From NCBI GenBank assembly GCA_947034895.1, contig OX344765.1, forward strand, positions 1,679,001 to 1,743,000: a stretch of 64,000 nucleotides of DNA, written 5' to 3'. Of the stretch, positions 11,795-23,119 are shown piece by piece. A program made the position numbers and the translations under genes. Within the stretch, counting starts at the first letter, position 1. The number at the start of each line of letters is the position of its first letter. Under the pieces are notes generated by a model. That model did no database searches. It was not told the origin of the DNA and was given only the letters and a program-made list of their open reading frames with translations. This DNA comes from Rhytidiadelphus loreus. Lineage: Eukaryota; Streptophyta; Bryopsida; Hypnales; Hylocomiaceae.

Positions 11795-13507
11795 AGTATA
11801 TGAAGAGATTTTGATTGATGACCTCTATTTGAGCAATGGGGATCTTGATTATACACTGACAAGGATCTTTTTTTATTACGAGACTTACATACTATCATCA
11901 AAGCATTATTTTTCTTTCAAAGGGGTGGTTCGCTGTCATCAACTTTCCAATGTAAACCTCTTTCGTTGTCCCATTCAATGTAATAGTCTTGAACATCTTG
12001 ATTTTTTGATGTTGGACGGAAATATTAAATGAGGACACAATTTGATTTCTTAGGGTTATAGTTCGGATCAGACAACGTCCTTGCAATCCAAGCCAGTCGA
12101 TTGTCACCATCTGCGGGTCGGATTACAACAAAATAGCCTTCAAAGAGATCCCGATCCATCCTAAATGATGGTTGTGGGTGATCACGCAAAGGCCCAATAT
12201 AGGTCTCACCTTCTCCAAACTCTTCACGATCTTCACCATCATCTCGTAATTGATCCTCTAGAATTGCTTGAATTTGAGTAGTTGGCCAAAAATCATCTTT
12301 TAAATTAGTAGAGGCAGACAATAGTTCTTCGAACGCCACCTTCACATCACGCTTATAGTGTACCAAATGCTCATAGCATCTTCGATATTCTCCAGTAACT
12401 TCTGCATTGCACAATTTCTCCCAATACTTCAAAAAGTCAAATATACCTTTCAAAATGTCATCCACGCTTTTCATTGCCTTCAACAAAATTGATGATGGCT
12501 CTCCATGGGGCTACAAACAAAGCCCCTCGGAATTTTCTTTCCACAACTTAATACCTATACCATCCTTCCCTAACCAATCCACGTTAGTGCACAACAACTT
12601 GTACTTCATAACCGGACATCCTGTTGAATCTAGGTAGAACTTCACTTATTGTGGTTTGTGTGTTCAACAAGAGTTCCATCACCGTTTACAAATGCACTTG
12701 CAATGAACCTCTTGAAATTGGGCACCTCTTCTATGAGGTGAGGGATAATAAGAATGGACTTCATATCTATGAATGACTTCATCAACATTAGGATTGTTGA
12801 AAAGTTCTCCTTTTTCAATAGCATGTTCCATTTTCCAAACAACACATCAATATCGTCATGTGTATGACCCACAATTATGAAGTTCACATACACTTCACAG
12901 AGACCAAAAACAAAAAACATATTTGTTCTTATTGTCTCCAATAGCATTTTCCATCTGAACATTGAGAATAGGTGGCAAAAGTGTTGCAGAAACCAAGCTC
13001 TCAGGTGGTGGGGGTAGGGATGAGTTGCACATTTCTACACCCTTGAGCACCGCTGCAAATAAAATTTTCAACCTTGACCCCACAAACAACTATTGAGAAG
13101 ACGACTTTGGTGGCAATTCAAAATCTTACAACAACTTTGGCAAAGAGCCTATGATATAGTTTGAATCGTGTGGAAAGAGGTCTAATCTGTAATGAGTATA
13201 ATGGACATCAGCATCACCATGTGCAATCATGCTAGTGTCAGACACAAACAACTTTATGAGGCCATCAAGATCTTTACTTTTGTGGGAAAAGACCGGAGAA
13301 GCGGTTTTGGCATAATCCATCTTGTCGCGCATGATTGTAAGGCATTCATGCGGAAAATTATTCGACTAATAGCTATTTGCGTAGTACAACTACCTATGAG
13401 CACAAGCAATGACAAGATGCTTGTCCAACCTAATGAATCACTTCATAGCAGTTTGAGATCCAACAAGAGCACCTTTCATAGGTTCTTGTAATTTGTTACA
13501 AGTAGCG
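11795..13507 (-). pseudogene. GHTHDDID-family transposase-like pseudogene, copy 1
   Basis: Reverse-strand fragments across this interval are collinear with the better copy at 43174-46011. In order they give a CDKLQ-like Cys motif, DKMDYAKTASPVF, LPPILNVQMENAIGDNKN, IVGHTHDDIDVLF, a tail region (LFEGYFVVIRPADGD) and the WDNERGLHWKV C-terminus. It is broken by several frameshifts and in-frame stops. One is TAA at 12025 where copy 2 has CAA, and one is TGA where copy 2 has TGG. The Asp of the QMDNA motif is Glu here, so a putative catalytic residue is also lost. The N-terminal third is missing: an LTR fragment begins at 13508. It is certainly non-functional. Confidence 0.8.
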
Positions 13508-14700
13508 TGCGAGTGTTTTGATCTCCATCCTTGAGACCAACAAGCACAACCAAGTTCTATCGAATTAATTTCTATTGGAGAATTGGTCTATAACAACGAG
13601 CTGCCTTCCAAGCAAAAGACCTTTTTGTTAATCGTTTCTACCTAATTTTTCTAATGGCAATGACTTGTCAAATCAAGCCAAATTAATTCCTAAGACCCAA
13701 TTTTGGCTATGTCAACCAAACAATTACTCGAGATCAATGAGGTTGGCCAAACAAAAAAGTTAAACATCCTAAATTGTAGGGTTGATTTTACCCTTTTCAA
13801 AACGATAAAGAAGTTGAAATTTGACCTAAGCATCTAAAAGATGATTGCAGATGAAGTTTGACACTAAACTACCTTCTAAAATTTCATCCGTTGATTTCTA
13901 GAGTGCTAACTATCGAAACTCACTTTTGAATTTTGGGTTATTTTTTATTTTTGATCATCTATCTAAGTTTTGATTTTGAGTTGATTTAATCAAATTTGGT
14001 TGACTTTCATCCAAACCTATTCTACTTTTGTTGAAAACTTTAATTTTCTTTAAGTCTTTCAATTTTTAGTCAATTTTGAAAGATAAATGAGTTTTAAAGT
14101 TTTGAGAATATTCTTTTCAAGATTTTTCCTTTAATATATCCCTTGTTAATTTCTTTAACTTGTTTGATAAATTTCTAACATTTTTTTACTAATTAAGTAA
14201 ATTAAGATTTTACTTCTACTCTAAGAGGGTTAATTGGTTTAATCTTTTGACGTTCTTTTAAACTTTTTTTTCAAAAGTAAAATCTTTTTACTTCTGTCCT
14301 CTTTAGTAAATGTTATTTGTGGTGAATTTTTGACTACAAATTAGTTTGTAAAAATTCTTTGTAATTTTTTTTACCTTGATTCTCAAAATTACTTCTATTT
14401 TTACCTTGGGTTCTAATATTTTTAAAAGATTCCTAAAAAGATTTTTTTTACTGACTTTCTACTTTTTTTCAATTCACTTTTATGAGTATTTTTAACCTAA
14501 GAGTAAATTTTAGTAAGTCCCTTAAATTGGGGTGATAAAAACCTAACCAACTACCAAATTAATTCTATAATAATCTAAATCTCCTACTTGCCTTCTAATT
14601 TCCTATAAGTAATTCTATTACTATTTTTGAATTCAAATGTTAATTCCTAACTAATAGCTATAGTAAAAATGCAAGAATTTTGGGTTAAATCTTTAGTTAC
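13508..14700 (-). mobile_element. LTR-family fragment D inserted in the GHTHDDID element
   Basis: Read in reverse, this fragment matches the 3' part of the solo LTR. It has the signature TTGGAAGGCAG (plus-strand CTGCCTTCCAAGC near 13598), the AGAACTTGGTTGTG block, an end with ACTCGCA near 13508, and AT-rich text with TTCATCCGTTGATTT-type phrases related to copies A and B. The left edge interrupts the reading frame of the transposase-like pseudogene. The right edge is unclear and I found no target-site duplication, so this is a partial LTR rather than a clean insertion. Confidence 0.5.
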
Positions 14701-14744
14701 TGACCTCAATGTTGACACCATTGTTGTTATCCAACATCCCGGAA

Positions 14745-14955
14745 TGAGAATGTTCAAAACAACTTCAAAGGGTGGGATAGTGAAAGAGGTTTACGTTGGA
14801 AGGTCAATGAAGCTAAACCACTAGTTTGGAAGGAAACAAATACCTTGATGATAGTATGGAAGTCTCAGATTAGAAGATATACTATGGAATGCATGATTAA
14901 GATTTCGATGGCTCAAATTGAAGTCATCAACCAAAGTCTTGCATCATACACTTGA
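14745..14955 (+). pseudogene. C-terminal fragment of GHTHDDID-family protein (inverted)
   Basis: The plus strand encodes a fragment containing GWDSERGLRWKV and LVWKETNTLMIVWKSQI, then AQIEVINQSLASYT and a TGA at 14953. This matches the extreme C-terminus of the copy 2 protein on the opposite strand (WDSERGLRWKV and WEETNALMIAWKSQI). It is uninterrupted over about 65 codons and keeps Trp and Arg codons that are stops in the other copies, so it helps decide which mutations are derived. Followed by the inverted 3'-terminal segment, it is the end of a second, oppositely oriented element. Confidence 0.75.
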
Positions 14956-15299
14956 TATGTGAAGTTTTATATAAATTTATGGTGTGAAGTTGGTTTAATT
15001 ATGTTTTTACCATTTTCTTCATTCATATAATAGATGGAATTTATATATTAAATTATGTGGTATAGTTTTCATTTGATTTTTTATAAATTTATTCTTTGCT
15101 ACTAAGATGTTTTGAAGTGTATGTTTTGTTTTTAGATGACAATGAAATGTACATACCATATTTATATACTTCCTATTATATTTTCATGTTTTATTTATCA
15201 TAATTTTCCAATTTGTTTTTTTGTTTCTTTATCATTGAGTATATTTCATTTGAAATTATATTAGTAATTATTTGGGAAAAAAGTGGAATGGATATATCC

Positions 15300-15510
15300 A
15301 CTATTTATTTCGATAATGTGTAAAGTACTTGTCACAATTTGGGTAGGCGTTGGTTTATAATTTTCCTACCTGTAAAGCTTACTTAGCAGCACCAAATCAT
15401 ATTTATCTCCCATGTGCTCATACAAATTCAACAAGGATCGAATCCGGACCACTTGAATGAGATAAACAACCCCTTACAACCAACCTTGGAGTTCATGATT
15501 TGGTGTTCAG
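15300..15510 (-). repeat. 3'-terminal segment of GHTHDDID element (inverted copy)
   Basis: Reverse-complemented, this reads TGAACACCAAATCATGAAC and continues with GGTTGGTTGTAAGG, a GGATTCGATCC stretch (B-box-like) and TGATTTGGTGCTGCTAAG. It thus parallels 11213-11400 and 40501-40665. It lies about 0.55 kb beyond the stop codon of the plus-strand C-terminal fragment, the same relative position as in the other copies. Confidence 0.5.
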
Positions 15511-16051
15511 TAGATGGCATAATTTTCATTTATTTGAATCAAATATTTATTTTACACTATAATTAGTATAATAGTTTTATTCAAACACTTGAAAAGACTC
15601 TCATTTTAATGGAAATTGCACTAGTACAACTAATATATTTAGTGTTTGCCAGCTTGAATTGGCTAAAACTACATTCATTTTTTAGCACCTAAGCTTTCAA
15701 TATTATTTTGATAGGCCCTCAACCTCTCAAAATATTGAATTTAGTGTTAGAAGTGTAGAAGTTACAAGGTATTGGCTTTCAAGTTCTATGTAAGTTATTG
15801 ATTTTCGAGCATTCAAGGAGAATTGTGTCCATATCCTACTGTAGAAATGATGAACAACGGCATTGGAATATGTGAAACTGTAATGAACGGAGAATGCATC
15901 AGTTTCATGTGTTTTATTTTTGTAGATTTGTGAGTATGAGTTTTGTGTTTGTGGTTTGCTAGTTCACGTCATCTGCCAGGTTTTAGGTCTTGCTGGTTTA
16001 GGATTTCTCTCCGTTTCTGCCGAAGAGTAGCCTACATTCTTGTTTCTTTTC

Positions 16052-16303
16052 TAGATGGTCAATTTTGTTAAAATGGCGGTATTCAATTAAAATGGCACAA
16101 AATGAAACCATTGAAAGAATGAAAACAACGGAAAGATTGTCCGAGGAAAGTGGAAATGCGTGAACTAGGAGTGATTTGAATGTGCTAGGCATAAAATTGG
16201 CACATGTATGACCCTATTGTGGCACACTTATTTTCCATTTGTAGAAGATATTCCATTAAAATGGTATGCGGAATACCGCCATTTTAACGAAATTGACCAT
16301 CTA
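16052..16303. mobile_element. 248-bp palindromic-ended MITE with TA target sites
   Basis: The two ends are inverted copies: GATGGTCAATTTTGTTAAAA starting at 16054, and its near-complement ending GAAATTGACCATC at 16301. Each is flanked by TA within CTAG. An inner inverted repeat, GGCGGTATTC with GAATACCGCC, extends the match to about 40 bp. A TA duplication with A/T-rich inverted ends fits a Tc1/mariner-type (Stowaway-like) miniature element. Related end sequences recur at 31969, 33268 and 38784. There is no coding content; the ORFs crossing it are incidental. Confidence 0.65.
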
Positions 16304-16304
16304 G

Positions 16305-17713
16305 GCTCTTGTTCTTGCTTGTTCTATAAATCTCTCAACATGGATTGTTTTCTTGAAGATTTTGTCGCTTGGGATTTCAGTGTAAGTGTGCCAAGTCTTT
16401 GTTTAGCTTCGTGTAATGCCTCTCTATTGTTCGCGAGCTCATTCTTTAGTGTTGTCTTTTTTTAACTGTTTGAGGTAAGTCTCCACCATACGTGGTTGCC
16501 TGACAATGACAATTCATGTAAGCGAGGCAAACTTTGGCAACAAGCAATTAATTGGCAGCTTGTGTATTGTTTCCAAATCCAGTTTGGGCATATTCTTTTT
16601 GAGTGACTATTGGTGCTTGTATTCTGCAAGAATCATGGAGAGATTATGTACTCAGGGATTAGAGGTTGTGTTCCTGGAATCGGGCATTCAACGTTAGTTG
16701 ATCATTGAATTCAGTAATGTAGGAGAATGGTTGAAGTTCTTCAGAATTTGGACATGGTGTTGTTTTGTAATGTTGCGTTATTTTTGTGTGGTGTTGTGGT
16801 GGTTGTGTTGTGGTGTTGTATTATTGATTTTTTATTCGTATTATTTTGTTTTTTCTTCAGCTTGTAAAGGATTGATGTTAGAATTTAGGGTTTGGTGGTT
16901 CACAATTGCTGGGATTTTGTATGGAATGGAATGTTTTGTGCTTTTATTTTCCTCGATTATTGAGTGCTGGTTTAGAGTTGCTAGAATTGAACCTTCGAAT
17001 TTGTTGCTTCTATACTTTCTGTTTTTGTGCTTCAAAGTCATTGGGATTCTAGTAGGGATGAAATATTCGGTAATATATTTTTTGAAGTGTAGATTTTGTT
17101 TAGTTTATCTTCTGAATTTCACTCCTTGCACATTGAATGCAATCTTTGCTTTCTTTAATTGTGTTCTTTTTGGCAATTGGGATCTAGTAATATGATTCAG
17201 CGTGTAAGGGTTCCATTGTGCAGTTCCTCCATTTAAAAATTGGCAAGCTTTGCGATTGCTTATATCTTGATTCATGTCGTTTTGAATTTTTCTTTTTTGA
17301 CATTTTGTAGATTGTTGTTTTGCCGATAGATTTTTGGAAGACGAAAGTGAAGCAGAACTGTTGAATTTACCTTTAAGGTCTGCATACAACTTCTCCCTTC
17401 CAAATATTGTTCCACAAATTACTATTGACAAGGAATCCTACTAATAACAACAGAGTATCACAATAGTAACAACATAGTATAATAGTAGTAACAGTACCGT
17501 ATCACTACTGTAGCAACATGGAAATTTGTAGGTGTGAGTAGTCCATGGATAAGCGTAAAAGAGAGCACAAATCCATTATCTAACTGTCTTGTGCAGTTCA
17601 GGTCGGCTCGATCTGAACTACACAAGCTATACTGTAGCCAATTATAATAGAAGTCGATGAGGACAATGAAAGTAAGCACAAATTTGTTGCTCAATGGGGC
17701 TTATTGTAATCAG
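16305..17713. other. T/G-biased unique-looking DNA without a supported gene
   Basis: No convincing gene is visible between the MITE and the solo LTR. A long open frame (16698-17195, +) begins at TTG rather than ATG. Its hydrophobic translation follows from the strong T and G bias of the strand. The sequence could be intron or untranslated DNA of a degraded gene, but nothing shows this. Confidence 0.4.
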
Positions 17714-18980
17714 GATGGTGTGAGCTCCAAATTCGTCACTTGGGACTCATTTTTTTTTTTTTTTTTAGTTTATTACAAATTAAGGCATAAAGTACTACAA
17801 AAAGCCCAAAAAAGAGTGTAGAACCAAAATAGGTATGTCACGTACTAGTATAGCATTTGGTCATAAATAGCCTTTTATCCATAGATTACCCATAAAACCC
17901 ACTTGTATATAGGTTAAAACCCGTAATTAGTGGAAAACAATAGGGCTACTGGGAACTTACCCAAAATAGCCCAAACCTAGTGCATGTGACTATGATAGGC
18001 TAAATTAGTCTTAGGAGAGTTAGGGGGGTCCCCACATAAATCTCCAAAGATAGGTTCTAGTTTCCCCATTCCACCGACGAAACATTAGGAATCCAAATTG
18101 TTAGCTTGCAGGTGTTACTTGTCCCAGACAGGCCGCATGGAGGAATCCACAGCCGCCGGATAGTGTTCTTGGATCTGGAACATGTCGGGGTGTCCACGGC
18201 AAAACCCATTTGCCAAGATTCCCTCACATGTGAAAGATTCCTTGACTGCCGGTGATTCAACCGAAGTCAGTTTTCACCTCGCCACCAACTGTGTGCCAGA
18301 ATAGCCCACGACTTGGCACGTGGCTTGGGGGACTCCATGAGAGGTTCCCCCAAAAGTCTCGGTTTTTTCTGATCTCCAAAGGATCTTTTTCCGAGCAGTC
18401 AACCGCCAAAGGCCACGTTGGGAAATTCATGGAAAATACCCAGGCCGCGGTAAAATCTCACTAAAAATTAGACTAGCATCTTTTACGTTAATAACGCGCC
18501 CCGACAAATTTCATGGTGTTCCAATAGCGGGAAGCAGCCGAAACTGACAACATCCCCCCAATTAATAATTACGGCAAGATCTTTGCGGGGTTGACCGGTG
18601 TCCCGGGAGCGTACGAAGTCGGAACGAAGACATCAAGGAGCCTTTTCTTACTCCCTAGAGCCTCCCCAACAACCCTAGCTAGTTACCCAAGCCAAAAGAG
18701 GTAAACCCCAAAAGTTAGGTTTTTACCCTTTTAATTGGCTCCAGTTGGCACTAGTTTCCGATGGTTTTTTTGTGATAGAAATAGGGGGTAGAGGATTCTT
18801 TAGGCTAAAAATGGCATTCTGAAGCCATTGGCGCAATCCATTTGCAATTCCGAGCTAAACTCCAAAAGTTAGAAGTTAGGGCCAGCGTAAAACCCAAAAT
18901 TAGGTGAAAATCTCAAATTTGGATGAAAATCCGGATGGATGAGGTTACTCGTCGAGGGGGGGAGTGGGCCCTTGGAAACC

Positions 18981-18988
18981 TATAAAAG
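18981..18988 (+). promoter_or_regulatory. TATA box of the solo LTR
   Basis: TATAAAAG lies in the context GGAAACC-TATAAAAGGGGG, a good plant TATA box. It sits about 1.26 kb into the LTR and precedes the conserved GCGATGCCGCTTTGGGG segment by about 270 bp. It would mark the U3/R boundary of the retroelement. This is inferred from sequence only. Confidence 0.55.
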
Positions 18989-19394
18989 GGGGCCCTTCTC
19001 TCTCCCAAAACACCCCCAATACTTGTTTTGGGTCCATGGGTCCAAGTGATCTTGGAATTTTTGGCGTTTAAAGCCAAGAAACCTCTACGGTGTTTTCGGA
19101 GCACTTTTGGCTCCCCTTGTTGTTCTATTTCAAGCTCTTTGAAGGTCCTTTGAGGTCTTTCCATCTTACCTTGTACTTGTTGCGAGTCAAGCGGGTTTCA
19201 TTTGCTTTTGTGCGTCTTGTACTAATCCTAAAGTTACCCCCCACCGTACCTTGGCGATGCCGCTTTGGGGGGCCTTTAGTATGTAAGTATTGCCTTGTTT
19301 ATGCTTACTTTGTGGGTACGGTTGCCTCGTGTGTACATCCTGACCATAGTCACCCTTCCCGTGTTGTTTGTGTGTGGACCCCACCGCCCGTGAG

Positions 19395-19540
19395 GCGGCG
19401 AAGCTTTGAACTTGCAACTTACCCCAGTCTTAGAGTGTGTGTCAAAATAGGTCCCAGACGGCGGAGCTTTGAACCTAGGAACATTGCAAGTCTTAGAGTT
19501 GGTGTCAAAACCAACCTTACGGCGAAGCTTTGAACCCCTA
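19395..19540 (+). repeat. Three diverged AAGCTTTGAAC-centred repeats in the LTR
   Basis: GCGGCGAAGCTTTGAAC or close variants occur at about 19395, 19462 and 19521, each followed by a related stretch including CTTAGAGT-TGGTGTCAAAA. The spacing is about 60-67 bp. Equivalent repeats occur in reverse at 1815-2025 and forward at 3960-4240, so the array is an ancestral part of this LTR family. Confidence 0.6.
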
Positions 19541-19855
19541 CGTATTTTAGTTCCAAAGTTTAGTTCCCAAGACCTTCTTGGGAAAGCCCAAAGTTTAGCC
19601 CCCAAGACACGTGTGCTTATTTTCCTTTTTTTTTAGTGGTTGACAGGTCCCCGGTCCGAGTTAGAGGTAGAGAGGTCTTTTCCTTTTGTTTTGACAACAA
19701 AAAACCCGTTCCTTTTTAGGAAAAAAATCTAGTCCTAGGGGAGACCACCCCCAAGAAACAAAACCAGTCAGCCCTTAAACACCAGCCAGCCTATCTTTAA
19801 ACACCAGTCAGCCCAGCCTTAACACCAGCCAGCCCCCTTAACACCAACCAGCCTA

Positions 19856-20125
19856 GGGTCGGTACTGGGGGAGTTCGGTACTGGGGGGTCGTTCGGTACT
19901 GGGGTCGTCGGTACTGGGGTCGTCGGTACTGGGGGTCGTTTGGGTACTGGGGGGTCGTTCGGGTAACGGAGGGTCGTCCGGATAGCTGGGGGGGTCGTTG
20001 GGACAAGGGGGAAGGTCGCTGCGGGCAAGGGGGGGGTTTGCTGCAGGCAAAGGGGAAGGTCGTTGGGGCAAGGGGGAAGGTCGCTGGGGCAAGGGGGAAG
20101 GTCGCTGCGGGCAAGTCCAGGGAGT
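19856..20125 (+). repeat. G-rich minisatellite in the solo LTR
   Basis: Short tandem units of the type TCGGTACTGGGG-TCG (about 15 bp, 19856-19990) are followed by units of the type CAAGGGGGAAGGTCGCTG (about 20 bp, 20005-20115). The plus strand is extremely G-rich and could form G-quadruplexes. The three overlapping Pro-rich minus-strand ORFs here are products of the repeat and not genes. Confidence 0.7.
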
Positions 20126-21670
20126 CCAGGGCTTGTGGGAGAAGTGGGAAAAAATTAGAAAGAGGGAAAGGGAAAGACCAACACAAAACCAGCCCATAAC
20201 CGTAATTAGGGGGGAAGGAAAGGACTAAAAGTTGGGATTAGGAGAGACTTAGGAGGAAGCTAAGGCCCTTAAGGTCAACGGGGAAAGAAAGAAGGAAGGA
20301 ATAGAGGCGTCATCTCCATGGCCATACTTGCAAAACACGCACCTCTCACTCTCTCACCACCACCAAAACGACAAAAACAAGAATGGTAGGAGATTAGGAA
20401 GAAGAGGTTGAAATAGGTGTGAGAAGGAGAGAGACGATCCATAGTCGCTTCGATTAGAGTGCACGGAAATCTCCAAAGCTTCCCACGCCATTAGAAGGGG
20501 GATTAGAATGACGCAAAGATGACAACGTAAGAGGGGGGGTTGAATTTGCAAGGAGTTAGCGTCATAGCGTAAGACCCCCATTAAGGGGTTGGTGGGAATA
20601 GTACCAAGGCAAAAGAAAAGGGGGATATAAGGAGAGGAGAGAATGCCGTAGGGTACTAGAATGTAATATTTTCCACAACTAAGCCGTAGGCATTTGACCA
20701 CTTCAAAATACGTGTCCACTATGGAATACGAGCACGCGGCTGGAGGTATGGAGGAAAATGCCGTGCATGCCAACAACGATCAGGTGAATCAGTAAACTAA
20801 TCCCCGGTGCTTTTTCTTTTAATTTGCGCTAAATTCTGTTAAGTAGTGATTAATTTCGATTAGCAAATAGGAATTAGGGGGACCTTAAGTTTAGACATAG
20901 AAGTTTATCGATAGGACTAGGAGTATCCAAACCCATCTCATACATAGAAGTTGACCATAAAAGCAACCAAATTAGACTAAGATAGGATAGGACTAGGAAT
21001 TAGTAACTGTTAAGGTCAGAACTCAACCAAGAAGTAAACATTAGATTAGGACAAAATAATCCAATTAGGAGTTAATTTAGCAAATCAAAAATTGCCTTAG
21101 GTGATAAAGACTTAGGGTAGGAAGTAAAAGATCAATTAGATTAGAAGAGAAATTATATTAGAAGGTAAATTAAATTAGGGAAGAAGATAAATTAAATTAG
21201 ATTAGAAGATTATTTAGGAAAAAAGATAAATTAAATTAGGAGATAAATTAGAGAAAAGATAAATTAAATTAGGAGATAAATTAGTAAAAGATAAATTAGA
21301 TTAGAAGGAAGATAACTTAGATTAGGAAAAAACCCAATCAACTTAGGAAACCATGGAAGGGACTTAGGTAATCCTTCCTCAGTCTTAAGAAAGGTCATTT
21401 AGCCTCAGATTCCCATAGATTAGGATAGATTCGGTGGTAGTTCGCACAGATTGCCGTTAGGGGACGGTTAGCCCGAACTATTCCCTCGCCAATTGGGGGC
21501 AACTCCATTGTCACCTGCGGAAACTAGGAACTTAGTAAAGAAGATCCATTGCTTGGAAGGCACAATGGACCTACGCTTAGTCACCCGTTAGGTTAGAATT
21601 TAGTTAACCCCTAGAACCTGGTTGTGTCCGATTAATTACCAAGGGTGGGTAATTAAGCGCCCACAGATGG

Positions 21671-22233
21671 TTCACCGTTGAATGGAAAGAGGCTGTGTGA
21701 GAAATTGCAATCATTGTTCAACTCTTTCGAGGTCCTCAAGGAAAAGCTCGCCATGCAAAAGTTGTTTATGGCTTCTTGCACTATTTAAGTGGATATTGGA
21801 AGCCAAGAAGAAAGTCAGCTGTCCATGGGGAACCAAGGTCCAGAATTGTAGATTCGCGGTATAAGAAACAAAAAACCTCTACTAACGCCATCGCATGGAG
21901 CACGAGGGAGTCTGCTAGCATCAACGTTTGCCAAAATACCTATAGATAGGTCATCCCAGCAGTCCGGCCAGGGCAAATTGAGTTATGTAGATATGATGTT
22001 TATTGTACCCCAAGCATTGAATACCGAGCGCAAACTTGATTACAAGGTCGTCAGTATAGTATACAGAAGATATGGGGAGACATGCTCAAGCACATATGTT
22101 GTGCCTGCTGATGGAAAGCTCTCCGTGAGGAGGGGTGCACGGTGTCGTGCTGCAAATGCAGACATTATGTAGAATATATATATATATATATACATGATTT
22201 AGATAGATTTAAATATTTGTAGTGTTATAAGTA
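21671..22233 (+). other. Unrecognised, possibly formerly coding DNA with a (TA)n tract
   Basis: The plus strand downstream of the solo LTR has short frames of ordinary protein composition, for example 21978-22172, containing LDYKVVSIVYRRYG and VPADGKLSVRRG. It is followed by a TA dinucleotide tract at about 22176-22191. I do not recognise the protein and no complete gene model is possible. It may be a decayed exon. Confidence 0.25.
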
Positions 22234-22300
22234 AGATGACGTCATTTGAGGTGGCTTCAAGGTGACACCTTTTTCTCCGACTATATAGAGAAGGATTCAC
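22232..22300 (+). promoter_or_regulatory. Candidate promoter: TGACGTCA palindrome and TATA box
   Basis: A perfect TGACGTCA palindrome at about 22237 (bZIP/as-1-type core) lies roughly 40 bp upstream of CTATATAGAGAAGG near 22277. This in turn lies about 80 bp upstream of the ATG at 22358. The arrangement resembles compact plant or retroelement promoters. It is inferred from motifs only. Confidence 0.35.
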
Positions 22301-22357
22301 TTGAAAACTCCATCTCATTTGATATTCTTCTTTTTTGTGTTTTATTTAGATTATACT

Positions 22358-22824
22358 ATGTCGAACTGGAGGATTTTTTCTGAGTCTCAAGATGAAGAAT
22401 CTCAACTGGAGCGTAAGTTTGAATTTTCTTTATCGCAACTGCTAGATCAGTCACAACTGCCACTGGGTTTTTCATTGCTACATGGGCGACCAGAAGATGA
22501 AGCTAGGTGATCTCGACCATTAAAACAACCTCGTGTGGAGAAACGATGGCACGGTAACCTTCAACATGACGCTCATGCATTGGTGATTTTATTGCAGGTT
22601 GAATGTGTTGAACCCGACATCTGTGATTCTGTGAAGTAACATTTGAAGGATGTTTTGAAGGCTTAAACGACGAGCAGTACTATTGTATCGTGAGGCCTAT
22701 CGAAGAAAGTCATGGTCATCAACGATGGTTGGAAGGGCCAGTTAATCCTTTAACCAAAGCAGATCGTGCCGATTATGTTGTTACTACCGTCAAACGCATC
22801 CTCAAATTTTTGCAGATGGAGTGA
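22358..22824 (+). pseudogene. Unrecognised short protein gene, broken
   Basis: The frame starts at ATG 22358 (MSNWRIFSESQDEE), is acidic and Gln/Leu-rich, and meets TGA at 22508. The same frame continues with plausible protein (RPLKQPRVEKRWHGN, ECVEPDICDSVK) to a TAA near 22636. A different frame then gives TFEGCFEGLNDEQYYCIVRP and ends ADYVVTTVKRILKFLQME at TGA 22822. The joined product would be about 155 residues, with one nonsense codon and one frameshift. I recognise no domain. It could also be a spliced gene with an unseen intron. Confidence 0.35.
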
Positions 22825-23119
22825 CATATCGATTGGAGCTCTAGTTTTTTACCTCCATTAGATATATGTTGGGTTTTAATTCTTCATTTCATAATTGGAG
22901 TGATTTCTTACAATAAATTTGTGTTTGTAAAGTAGTATGAGGAAAATATTCAAATAGTTTACCTTGTAGGTGAACTTGAAGTGAATTTCTTTCAAAATTA
23001 AAGATAAAGAAATAGTTGTGGGGCCAAATAAATGCTCAATTATTCATGTTGTAGCTTTGGGAGTGAGTTAGGGGTTGACCCCACTTGTTTGTGTGGTTAG
23101 AGTGGAGATAAGGTGGAAA
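22825..23119. other. No gene seen; AT-rich flank of a repeat block
   Basis: AT-rich sequence with no frame above 50 codons. It resembles the leader of the repeat block that follows and may belong to the same element. Confidence 0.3.

Larger units (their letters stand above)
17714..21670 (+). mobile_element. Solo LTR, 3,947 bp, with 5-bp TSD
   Basis: The LTR spans 17719-21665 and runs from TGTGAGCTCC to GCGCCCACA, with TG...CA ends and a short terminal inverted repeat. It is flanked by perfect 5-bp duplications GATGG at 17714-17718 and 21666-21670. There is no internal region or second LTR between the duplications, so this is a solo LTR left by recombination, or an unusual LTR-like non-coding unit. 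Inside are a TATA box at 18981, three AAGCTTTGAAC repeats, a G-rich minisatellite at 19856-20125, and a terminal signature near 21541. Nearly 4 kb is long for a plant LTR. Several overlapping ORFs of 60-150 codons occur but none is conserved in copies A or B. Confidence 0.85.

Noticed and set aside
16698..17195. 165-codon hydrophobic open frame on the plus strand
   Set aside because: It starts at TTG, has no domain, and the strand is so rich in T and G that long hydrophobic frames are expected by chance.
19797..20228. Overlapping Pro-rich minus-strand frames and a Gly-rich plus-strand frame
   Set aside because: They are translations of the G-rich minisatellite, open in several frames at once.
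20354..20776. 140-codon minus-strand frame in the solo LTR
   Set aside because: No domain, and no equivalent in the related LTR copies.
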